From Molanna angustata (Eukaryota > Arthropoda > Insecta > Trichoptera > Molannidae), in NCBI GenBank assembly GCA_963576475.1, contig OY754980.1:7039018-7103017 (forward strand): a DNA stretch of 64,000 nt, given 5' to 3'. Under the pieces are notes generated by a model that ran no database searches, was not told where the DNA came from, and was given only the letters and a program-made list of their open reading frames with translations. This document shows positions 1 through 10,300 of this stretch, in pieces. The position numbers and the translations under genes are program-made. Within the stretch, counting starts at the first letter, position 1, and every line of letters begins with the position of its first letter.

Positions 1-502
1 AGGGGTGAATTTAAGATAGTTTTAAGTTATTTTCAATTAATAAAAAGTGATATTATGTAGTGTAAGTGTTTCATCTATAGACCCGGAACGAGAGCAGCGG
101 TTGGTAAGATCTTTCTGATTTATTATTATTTGTTTTCTTTGCTCTGAACGTTTCGTTTCGTAATTCATTTTAGCAAAATTGTCATCAATATTACACGTGC
201 ATTTCATGTATTTGATTATTCTTTTCAGCACTATTATTCTCTGTTCCACGTGTATTTCCTGTATTTAATAATTCTTTTCAGCGGCCGTCATCACTGGTTT
301 TTCTAATTTATTTTCTTTTTAATTTTACAGCAATTTTTATTAACCGATAATTACTATTACGCGTGTATTTCTGTCAATTTAAGCATTGTTTTATTTTATA
401 CGCTCAACACGTTCTTTCGTCTCCACCATATTTAATTATTGTATTGACTAGCCGGCATGTAAACACCTTTATCAACGCTCTTCTTTGTTATATGCGATAA
501 CA
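1..502. other. AT-rich intergenic stretch, no gene seen
   Basis: No conserved coding sequence is visible on either strand. Two to three degenerate copies of a roughly 52-bp unit lie at about 190-375, each with a CACGTG- or GCGTGTATTT-like start followed by TTCTTTTCAGC. The short minus-strand open frame at 37-249 has no recognisable similarity and biased composition, and is not called as a gene. Confidence 0.5.
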
Positions 503-1067
503 ATATCTTTACTAATAATAAGCACATTTTTACAATATATGTCTTAAACCTTGCTGTAATGTCTTGTGTTTCATTTTATTATTTCATAATTACATTTATT
601 TCAAAGGTTTATTATTTTCAAGAACATATTCATTCGGTAGGAAAAGGAAAAGATATTAAAATGGCGGCGTTTATGTACAAAACGCTTACTTTAAAAATAA
701 GTTATACATTATAATTATAAAAAATATTCACCATGTTTTTCACTTAAACGCTAAGTTATACTTGAAAATATATTTTTTTCGTGTAAATACGTACTTATAA
801 CTTTTAAACTAACAGATATTTGCGTGCAAAATGTACACTTTTTTGACAGATATGACTTGAAAAATTTTGTATGAAAAAAATAATTATTGAAATATTTTTA
901 AAATTCAGCATTTTTATCGCATTATTTTTAGCGTGACACTGCATCAGGTATACTGGTACATGTTCGCACATAAATTAGAATTTTAGATGCTCTTGGTTTT
1001 TCAGAAAGCGTGAGACAAACACACACACACACAGACACTAACATTTTGATTGCTTTATTACTTTAGA
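503..1067 (+). repeat. Long direct repeat, copy A (partner at 5,012-5,581)
   Basis: This block and 5,012-5,581 are collinear copies in the same orientation with modest divergence. They share TTCATTCGGTAGG, TTTTTTTCGTGTAAATACG, a TGACAGATATGACTTG segment and a short (AC)n tract near the right end. The similarity stops sharply after ACTTTAGA in both. No TG...CA ends or adjoining polyprotein are seen, so LTR status is not supported. It could be two copies of one non-autonomous element or a local duplication. Confidence 0.7.
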
Positions 1068-2160
1068 CTAGCTTTTATGTCCCGCCGTTGGCCAAGAATG
1101 TAAAATTGTGAAGGAATAAGCAATCGTTTTTATAATATTGTCACCCAATCATTTTGCAATATCGGACTATGAAAAGTGGTTTGAAATTTGATTGAGTTTA
1201 AGCATTATAAAATGTTCAAGTGATGGCCACAACCCATTCTTTTTTATATATTGCTATAAAGTGCTATATACAATTTCTTCACGCATGGACTATGCGAAAT
1301 GGTTTTAAATATGACTGTTTATCAACTTTGTAAAGAGATTGGTTTGGCCACAGCCCCCATTTTTAAATATTATCATCGAAAACAAATTGTATTATGTACA
1401 TATAAAAAAAAATTTAGTAATTTTGGATGTTGGAATGTGGTTAAAATTTGATTAAATAATGCGTACTGAAAAGATCTAGTGTTGGTCACATCCCATTTGT
1501 TTTTATATTTTTTCATCAAGTGTGCATTATATTTTTGCACAATTAGACTGATAGACTTAAAATTGACACAAAAGTCTACATTAACGAAGAAGAAGAAGAA
1601 GACTTAAACTATAGTAAATAGTTTATAATTTAAATATGAACGTTGTGAAGAGTTCAGTAATGGCCAAAACCCCCATTCTTTAAATATCGTCAACGAAATC
1701 AAATATGAAAGTGTTGAAAATTATTCAAAATAGGATGATATAAATGGTTAAAATTTGATTAAACATAAGTATTGAAAAGATTCTAGTGCAGATTACACCG
1801 TCACATCCCACATCCCATTCGTTTTTACATATGTATTTTCATCAAGTGTGCATATTGTTAATAATATTTCTGCACAAAAGACCAGTAGACTTAAAACTAA
1901 CCCAAAAGTCTAAATAAAAAAGAGAAGAATAAGTATAAGACTATAAGAAATAGTTTATATAAAAAACTATCCCAATGGTCTACATAAAATAAGAAAAATT
2001 ACATAAAATAGAAGAATTAGACTATTTGAAATAGATTGTATAAAAACAGACTAAAAGGTCTTCACAAAAGAAGAAGAAGATTAATCTATAGGAAATAGTT
2101 TGTATAAAATTCACCAAAGTTCTACATAAAATAAGAAAACGAAGAAAAAGACCGAAGGAA
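1068..2160 (+). repeat. Degenerate AT-rich tandem repeat region
   Basis: Several imperfect units of roughly 125-150 bp follow each other, recognisable by AAATTTGATT, then TGGCCACA/TGGTCACATCCC, then TTTTTATAT, then TCATCAAGTGTGCA or TCATCGAAA. The right part contains GAAGAAGAAG runs that recur in the array further right. No coding signal was found. Confidence 0.55.
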
Positions 2161-2220
2161 ATAGTTTGCGTAAAAACTGTAAGGTCTACATAAAATTAAG
2201 AAGAAAAAGAATTAGACTCC

Positions 2221-2425
2221 ATGAACCGTCGCTTCAGACCCTTCAGAACCTCCCGTCCCTTCAGGCCCTTCAGTACCTCCCGTCCCTTCAATCCATCATT
2301 ACGTCCCTACCAATCAGGCCCTTCAGTACCTCCCGTCCCTTCAGGACCTTTTATACCTCCCGTCCCTTCAGGCCCTTTAGTGCATCCCTTCCCTTCATTA
2401 CATCCCGTCCCTTCAGTCGGTTAAG
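2221..2425 (+). repeat. Pyrimidine-rich short tandem repeat
   Basis: Phrases such as CCCTTCAGGCCCTTCAG and ACCTCCCGTCCCTTCA recur with small variations about every 15-33 bp. The overlapping open frames in two registers are by-products of the repeat (RPF/TSRPF-like peptides) and are not genes. Confidence 0.7.
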
Positions 2426-2429
2426 AAAA

Positions 2430-3245
2430 GTTAAATCCATAAACCATCCTGGAAGAACCGCGAAGAGATTAAAGGACCTTCTTTTCCCAGGATACTCCAC
2501 CTTCAAAGGTAAAATGACTAAATACACGAAGAAGAAGAAGAAAAAAGTTTAAATCCAGATACCTGCGAAGATATGGAAGGAAAATTGGATGAAGAAGAAA
2601 AAGAAGAAGAAGAAAAAAGTCTATATCCAAAAACCGTCTTGGAAGACTTGTGAAGAGTTGGAAGGACAGTTGGACCTTCTTCTCCCAGGATTCTCCAACT
2701 TCATAGGTAAAATGACCAAAAATACACGAAGAAGAAGAAGAAGAAGAAAAAAGTTCAAATCTAGAAACCTGCGAAGAGATGGAAGGACAATCGTACCTTC
2801 TTCTCCCAGGTTAGTCGACCTTCTTAGGTAAAATGACCAAATACACGATGAAGAAGAAGAAGAAAAAAGTTTAAATCCAGAAACCTGCGAAGAGATGGAA
2901 GGAAAGTTGGACCTTCTTCTCCCAGGATACTCCAACTTCATAGGTAAAATGACCAAATACACGACGAAGAAGAAGAAGAAAGTTTTAATCCAGAAACCTG
3001 CGAAGAGATGGAAGGAAAATTGGACCTTCATCTCGCAAGATAGTCCACCTTCATAGGTAAAATAACCAAATACACGATGAAGAAGAAGAAGAAAAAAGTT
3101 AAAATCCACAAACCGTCCTGGAAGACCTGCGAAGAGATGGAGGGACAGTCGGACCTCCTTTTCCCAGGATACTCCCCCTTCATAGGTGAAATGACCAAAT
3201 ACACGAAGAAGAAGAAGATTAAGAAAAAAGTTTAAATCCAGAAAC
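2430..3245 (+). repeat. Imperfect ~107-129 bp tandem array, about 7 copies
   Basis: Each unit runs through AAATCCAGAAACCTGCGAAG, a GGAAGGA core, CTTCTTCTCCCAGGATACTC, TAAAATGACCAAATACACGA and a (GAAGAA)n purine tract. The GAAGAGATGGAAGGA-like core recurs near 2,461, 2,568, 2,651, 2,776, 2,887, 3,001 and 3,130, so unit length varies. The repeat keeps a 215-aa minus-strand frame open (2,621-3,268), whose protein is only the repeat translated and is not supported as a gene. Confidence 0.8.
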
Positions 3246-3359
3246 CATTCCGGGCAAACGCTCGACAATTCACCAAAGTTTCATAATAATCGGACAAACG
3301 GTTTAGGAGCACATCGCATACAATTTTCTGATAGGAAATCAGTATATTGTGTGATTTGT

Positions 3360-4935
3360 AAGTAAATAGTAATAGGTAGGTACCTACCTACAACAATGTT
3401 CTAAATAAATTCGATTCATAACAAATTTTATTTGAATATCAGAATCTTTCCGTTACCATAGTAACCGTTCCAATATTAATATCAAATGGGCTCGATCACT
3501 GCCTTGCTTCAAACAAAGCCGTGCTGTAGAAAACGCGTTGACAGTTAAAGAGACCTAACGTCGACTCGTATCTATGAATTTTAGTATGAATTTGCGAACA
3601 GTCGGTGTGGTTTGAACTGTTGTCAGTTGTTTACAATTGCTAAAAAAACGCATTTTTATAACAGTATTTTGTCAATTTCGAATACCAATATATTCCAAAT
3701 TTAATATTGTGAACTCAAGACATTAAGGCAAAATAATTTAATCAAGATATTTACTTATTTGGCATATTTTTAACAGCACGTTTGTTCTGTTTACAAACTG
3801 TATGGAGTCACGTGGAATTGTGAATACATTTTTTAATCAGATAAATATGTTTGCATTTAATCGGATTATATCATATTAATAAATATAAATTATGCTTCTT
3901 GTGTACAAAATAGTTTTTTGTGATACCGACAAACTATTTCTTTACTTTCGTATTTTTGTAGGTTATATATATTTATGAAAAAAAAACTATTTTTAGATTC
4001 CTCACAGGTGTTGCGTTCCCGGATACACATCAAACTACAGCACTTCCTACATACCTTTTTAATTTTAGTTTCATATAATATAACTATGTAATAAACATTG
4101 TAAATTTATTCCTATGGTTATTGCCTTCTGATTATCAGATGTCTACATTATCCTAAAGTTATATATTAACCGGTATTAACACTATTTGCTTGTCATGTAC
4201 CTATATAATATTTTTGTCTTATAATTATTGATTGTGGAATAAAGTTGTGTTTATTATGTTTCAATTTTTTTTCGGTACTCCTCTTCTCGGTTCTTTTCAA
4301 TTGTGTGTTTCAAGACACTGTAATGGTAAGTAAATATTTATTTACATGTAGGATAAAATACCAATACTTTATTTTAGAATGCAATATCAGGTAATTTTAA
4401 AAGTATCAAACATGGAATTAAAAGATAGAATCAAATGAAAATATTCTTAACCTAATAGGTGAATTATTCTTAATTGAAGCTTGGTGGATGTGTTTGTTAC
4501 ATGTCATATTATTTTGATTACATTGTGTATACTAATGATATAATATTAGTAGTATTATTTGATTTTCATTTATATGCCGAATAAAAAATAACAAATTTTT
4601 ATATCAATAGAATCGAATCGAAGATAAAAAATACATTTTCATAGGAGAAAAACAAATATTCAATGAAGTATATTTTATGTTAAAATGTCGTAATGCTTGC
4701 TTTTATTATATATTAAATCTGCATATTTTAAAATAAATGGTATTGACACGCATTTTTCTATCAGCCAAATATTAAATTATGTATATTTGCTCTATTACAA
4801 GTTTATATGTAATATCGCGATAGGTCTCTTTAGTTTGAATTTTTGTGTTCCCGCCAATCTACAGCACGGCTATGTTATTTGTAGAAGGCAGTGGCTCGAT
4901 ACATTTTTTGGATATGTAGGTAGGTACCTACATTG
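3360..4935. repeat. Segment bounded by diverged inverted repeats
   Basis: The left end (about 3,375-3,540) carries AGGTAGGTACCTACCT, then CTCGATCACTGCCTT and AAAGCCGTGCTGTAG. The right end (about 4,855-4,930) carries the same motifs inverted and in mirrored order: CTACAGCACGGCT, AAGGCAGTGGCTCGAT and GTAGGTAGGTACCTAC. The roughly 1.3 kb between them is AT-rich with no coding signal. This could be an old foldback or TIR element. The 3,246-3,359 gap before it holds nothing recognisable. Confidence 0.45.
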
Positions 4936-5011
4936 GTTTGTTCGAAGCCACAAAAACGAAAATTGTCCGAATATCAAATATTATATACAAATTATGCAAT
5001 TTTATTATGCC

Positions 5012-5581
5012 TATATCTTTACTAATAATTAACAGACTTTAACAATATATGTCTTAAAACTTGCTATAAAGTCTTGTGTTTCATTTTATTATTTCATAAT
5101 CACATTTATTTCAAAGGTATATTATTTTAAAGAACATATTCATTCGGTAGGAAAATTAAATATCGTATGAAAATGTACATTTGTACAAAACGCTTACTTT
5201 AAAAATAAGTTAAACATTATAATTAGACAAAATATTCACCATGTTTTTCACTTAAAAGCTAAGTTATACTTGAAAATATATTTTTTTCGTGTAAATACGT
5301 ACTTCTAACTTTTAAACAAACAGATATTTGCGTGCAAAATGTACACTTTTTTGACAGATATGACTTGGAAAATTTTGTATGAAAAAAATAATTATTGAAA
5401 TATCTTTAAAATTCAGCATTTTAATCGCATTATATTTAGCGTGACACTGCATCAGGTATACTGGTACATGTTCGCACATAAATTAGATTTTTAGATGCTC
5501 TTGGTTTTTCAAAAGGCGTGAGACAAACACACACACACACACACACACACACTAACATATTGATTGCTTTATTACTTTAGA
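5012..5581 (+). repeat. Long direct repeat, copy B (partner at 503-1,067)
   Basis: Second copy of the direct repeat, with an expanded (AC)n tract near its right end (about 5,525-5,552) compared with copy A. The flanks on both sides differ from those of copy A. Confidence 0.7.
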
Positions 5582-5754
5582 TATACCTGAACATCTTTTG
5601 TAGTCATGTCAGTCTTTGTGGTACAAGTCTAGTCCCAGGTTCATTTCTCAGAGGGATCACTCATTTTTGAAAATGTGGGGCATTTGATATAACTAAGTGA
5701 TAGTTGCACGAGAATCAATGTGTAAAATAATTTGTATAGATACAAAAGAGAAAA

Positions 5755-6668
5755 GCAATCGTGGTTTCACTGGATTCACGAATCCAGGCCCACGAGCACA
5801 GGCGACCAGAGTACCAGCCAGAATAGGCGAGCCTCATGGGCTTGCGACCATGTATGCGGGATTAAGGGGCCCCTTTATGACTCGAGTCACACTCACCACT
5901 CACCCACCAATCTCCGACTGATACTCCACTCCCTTGCGCAACCAAATCCAATAGGATGTGAACAATGCTGCTTTTACCACCCTATCCAAAAGTTATTTTA
6001 TTTTACCTCTAGGAAGACCCATGTCTTTAAAGTAGGAATATAAAGATTTTGCGTGCAGGCCTCTCGCCCCACCTCTACAGCATATATTCGTGCTAAAGCC
6101 ATTTTGAACTGTTTTATCTACCAGTTCCTTGTACTTGTTTAGTTTGTATTGGTGGTCTTTTGGAATATTTGTGTCCCATGGAACAGTCAGCTCCACATAA
6201 ATGACCCTTTTCAATTAAAGAGAGTAAATTGTCAAGTCAGGCCTAAGAGACGAGATGCAGATCTCTCTGTTCTCGTATCCATTAGGATATTCCAGTCATC
6301 CGACTTCCCAATTATTGATACTAATTTCTTTTTTGTAGGTTTGATTTTTTGTCCCGGTTTTACAAATGTTACAACCGACTGTTTCCATGTGGTTAATCCT
6401 TTGATTGCTCTTGCCACCGCAAAGCTGGAAGCCTCTCTCACAATTTCAAGCACCTTATTGTGTTTGTATGAGAACCTTCCCTCCTCTCCTGTAGTGCCAC
6501 CCTGCAGCCGGCCAAGATATGCCTAGCCGTGCATGCAGATGTCCCACAGAGGCGGCAACTGTCATTTCTGTCTATATTACTTTTCCCGATTTTAAACTGT
6601 AAAACCATTTCAGTATTTTTTCTTAAAAGTAGAGTAGAAAAACATAGATTATATGGCAATGGGTTCAA
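5755..6668 (-). pseudogene. RLE-type (R2-like) non-LTR retrotransposon, C-terminal relic
   Basis: Read on the minus strand across frameshifts, this gives a C-x2-C-x8-H-x4-C zinc motif (CRLCGTSACTARHILAGC), then a KPGQK segment, then ELTVPWD with a following [10 protein letters not shown] and CCRGGARGLHAKSL. This order (CCHC motif followed by a restriction-like endonuclease region) is typical of R2/RLE-class LINE C-termini. It is known family knowledge that this region binds and cleaves target DNA. The frames at 6,438-6,668, 6,232-6,453 and 5,993-6,214 are separate shards, so the copy is dead and 5'-truncated. Placement inside the RLE group is inference. Confidence 0.65.
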
Positions 6669-6705
6669 TTTCTTTACAAAATGGATATAGTTTAAAGTGA
6701 CAGTT

Positions 6706-6893
6706 CAGGGGGGGAAGTCTGGTCCAACTGGCAAAATCAAAACCCTCGCGATTACCCATATCATGGATATATCTATTATATGGAGTTCTATAATACCTTT
6801 AGATGTCATAAAACTCCATATGATAATTATATCCATGATATGGGTAATCACTAGGGTTTTGATTTCGCCGGTTGGACCAGACTTGCCCCCCTG
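6706..6893. mobile_element. Palindromic MITE (family M, copy 1)
   Basis: The two halves are near-perfect inverted complements: CAGGGGGGGAAGTCTGGTCC and TTACCCATATCATGGATATA on the left, mirrored by TGATATGGGTAAT and TTGGACCAGACTTGCCCCCC on the right. There is no coding capacity; frames on both strands are shadows of the palindrome. Other copies are at 17,975-18,243, 34,389-34,573 and 52,667-53,037. The superfamily is undecided: a CAGGG start suggests hAT-like, but no 8-bp target duplication was found. Confidence 0.75.
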
Positions 6894-7332
6894 GTTTGAT
6901 TTTGTTTTCAATGACTTAAATGTTCATTCCAATTTTAATTTGTCTTCTGAATTGTACCTAATGTGTGTAAGATGATTTGATATCACGAGATGATTTTATG
7001 AAAAAAATATAGAAAGGATTTATAAAAGATGTTCAAAAAAATAAAGGCATTGGTTAATATCTGTATAAAATGTTAGTGAAACTTATTTACCATTGAGTTA
7101 TTTACAGAATCAAACAGATTAATTGAAATAAGACAAAAAGTTTAGTAGTCTCCTACTTGTTGCTGTTTTCAAAAACTTAATTAAATAATATTATTACAAA
7201 TTTATACTTAGACAGCATTAGTTTGTTATATTCATCTACAACTTACTTTTAAATACACTGATAAACAAATGACCTTCCCATACTTTTTTTCTGTTTGGAA
7301 CTCACAAATAATAAATAAATATTCATACTACT

Positions 7333-7338
7333 TTTATT
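7333..7338 (-). terminator. Candidate polyadenylation signal of mtIF2
   Basis: AATAAA on the minus strand, about 50 nt downstream of the mtIF2 stop codon. It is the closest canonical hexamer on that side; actual use is not shown by sequence alone. The 6,894-7,332 stretch has no gene. Confidence 0.45.
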
Positions 7339-7388
7339 GTTAATAAAAATAATACATATGAAATTTGTGGTATAACAATATTATAAAA

Positions 7389-10300
7389 CTAAAATCCTGG
7401 AGGATTCCAATCTGTGTCAACTTTAACATCCACCATTTCATAACAAATTATGACATCTCCATTTTGAAATTCCTCCTCCATTTCTGCAAACTTCAAACCA
7501 CATTCCACCCCTTTCGTAATACTGTCCACTTCATTTTTTAGATGTCTCATTGAGTCCAATTGTCCTAAAATAATAATATAAATTAATTAATGGTTGGATA
7601 AATTATACTTACGTAGAGATTTGTGATAGCTTGCTTTCTTATGAACTCTGTTACAAATTAATCTAAACCTAAGACTTTAAAATTTGCCAGACTACTGCAA
7701 ATTTCAGTGTTTGGTTTTCCAATAGATAAATTAGATTCTATCTAGATAATATACTATTTTATGATATTTAACTTAAATACAACTGTAACAAATATTTATA
7801 TCGTTTCCGGGAAATAACTTAAGAATTTTTGTTATGGAGGAAAGAGATGATTTAGATGGGTCGATGGCAGAGCGGTTAGCGCGTTGGGCTACTAATCCAG
7901 TGATCGCGAGTTCGAATCCTGCCTCGACCGATTTCGTTCACCTACAGCACAAGCATTTATTTGCTTATTTTAGGGAACGTAGGAAAATGTATATGTACTT
8001 GTTTTACAAGGACATATTCATTTTTTATAAAAAAAAAAAAAGAGGTTTGCACATATACCAACCAAACAAAACACCTAAATTTGCGCTATGTGCAGACCAC
8101 CTGATTTCTTTGAGTTATTTGTTATTAACTGTTCTGTTAATGTTTGGATGTACAAGAATCTTTAAATTGTTTTCTTGTAAAATTGGTATTTTGGGTATTT
8201 TCAATATACTACATTCTTCTTTCCGTGTCCAAGATCATCAACCTATATTGTCCCCCCCCTCAGTAATTTGCAGCTATAATAATCATTTGCTTGCCACAGA
8301 TCCTCCTCAGAGCAACTTCCTTCCATAAGCGGGCAGTTCAGCAGGTGTGACATGTTCTGCGTCTCCCCACATTTGCATGCCATGTCCAGGTCATCCTCTA
8401 GCATTCTCCATTTGTCCAGGTTTACCTTGCACCTTCCTACACCCATCCTTAGTCTATTCAGGGATTTCCAGGTTGCATATGATAGTCGGTGACTTGTTGA
8501 AAGTACCTCTATTGGTTCATGTGGAAGTTTTCACTTCCTAACCCTTCCATCAACAGCTCAAATCTTCTCTTTTCGCTGAAGAGTTGAGCTGTGGAAGTTT
8601 GTTGAATATACTACATAGGAGGGATTGATACAAACTATACACAAATTGACTTCATTATATGCACATTTTACATTATTACATATCGCTCGGCGTTCAATAC
8701 CGCGAATATGACAATTTTTTGTTTTTTGTTGAAATTGGTAGAGAATGTTCAAATATGTGATTGTGTATAGAAAATGTTTCCACAAAATCATTCATGTCAA
8801 ATAGAACAATACCGGGAATGTACATTCGCCACTAACTCCATGCAAAAATGTGCGTTTTTTTGATCTGTAAGTTCTTGTTATTGCTGCATCATGGTATTGA
8901 ACGCCAAACGACGATATGTAATTTTATAATCTTTTTATTAAATCAGTAATTTTCATGGCTCAAAACTGATTCTCAGTATAGTCTTAGAATATCATTGTGT
9001 TAATTAGAAAGACAAACAACACCGTAAGTTTGTTAAATATGTAGGTACGTAAATTAAAATTATTTAAATACAATAACCTTACCTTCAAATAAAACTTCTT
9101 TGCCTCTCATTATCCGATAGAGTGAAGATCTCTTTAAAACACCTCTGATACATCGACAGCCTGCTACATATAGTTTCTTTCTGCCTTCATTGATTGTGAA
9201 ATTCTGTAAAACATTGGCTTCACCTGAAAATAATCAAGCTGTTTACATATTCTGGCTAGAAAAAAAGGACCGACCTCCACACTATCCTATCTGGATATAC
9301 ATGTTTAGTATAGAAAACAAATATGTATATTAAAATATTCAATAATTGGATTTAATGGTTTATAGTTTGGTACATATTCTTCAACTATACATACTATCAC
9401 CATCAAAAGTTGGATCTCATGTTTATACAAACAATCATTACAAATTTTAGAGGAAACTTTATTCTTTTGATATTTAAATAATAATCTCTTATAAAACATT
9501 TTCACAATATTAAAAATCTCGATGTATAGGTTTAACACAGTAATCATGATTTACTATAATTTTACATGGAGTGCAGAGCATGGACATTTTTCAGTTAATT
9601 ACTAAAGAATACTTTGTTTTGTAGAGCAAACAGCTTTGGAATGGTGTTGTATTATTGAACAGCGCTTTACTTTTCTGATGAATTTGTAAATTTTGAAGTA
9701 CAATATTGTAATCGATAAAGTGGAACCTCTCATAGCGAGCATAATTCGTTCCAGAATCTTGCTCGTTATGTGAAACACTCTTTTGTCCTTGTTCTTGAGG
9801 ATAGTGCAAATCGTTGATGTAGATCGATTGTATGAGCGCGCTAGATCAGCTACGTTTACACCACCTTCTCGATTTTCAATGATTTTACGTTTCATTTCTA
9901 CAGTTACTTTTTTCTCTTATGGCTTTTTCTTCGGGTATTGTGACTTCCCTTTTTTGCGTCACTCGTTTTGCGAAATGTCGCTCGTTAAGGGAGCAATTTT
10001 TTTACATTTTTTTTCACATGTTCGTTACGCGATTTTTTTTTTTTTTTTAAAATGAATATGTCCTTGTTGAACAAGTACATATACATCTTCCTACGTTCCC
10101 TAAAATAAGCATAAATGCTTGTGCTATAGGTGAACGAAATCGGTCGAGGCAGGATTCGAACTCGCGACCACTGGATTACTAACCCAATGCGCTAACCACT
10201 CTGCCATCGACCCAACTGAATTACTTGTTATGAGAGGTGCTCGTTAAGGGAGGTTCCACTGTACTAAATTAAAGTGATAATTATAATAAATTAACCTGTA

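Noticed and set aside
37..249. 70-aa minus-strand frame at the window start
   Set aside because: Low complexity, no recognisable similarity and no splice partners.
2621..3268. 215-aa minus-strand frame
   Set aside because: Entirely the imperfect tandem array; unit lengths vary out of frame and there is no similarity to a known family.
503..5581. LTR retrotransposon with 565-bp LTRs
   Set aside because: No TG...CA ends, no primer-binding site and no gag/pol between the repeats.
5697..6043. Two overlapping plus-strand frames of 74 and 103 aa
   Set aside because: They are antisense to the RLE-type LINE relic.
7858..7930. Possible tRNA genes at the heads of SINE A and SINE B copies
   Set aside because: Each tRNA-like head is followed by the same non-tRNA body and A-rich tail in several places, the mark of SINEs rather than tRNA genes.
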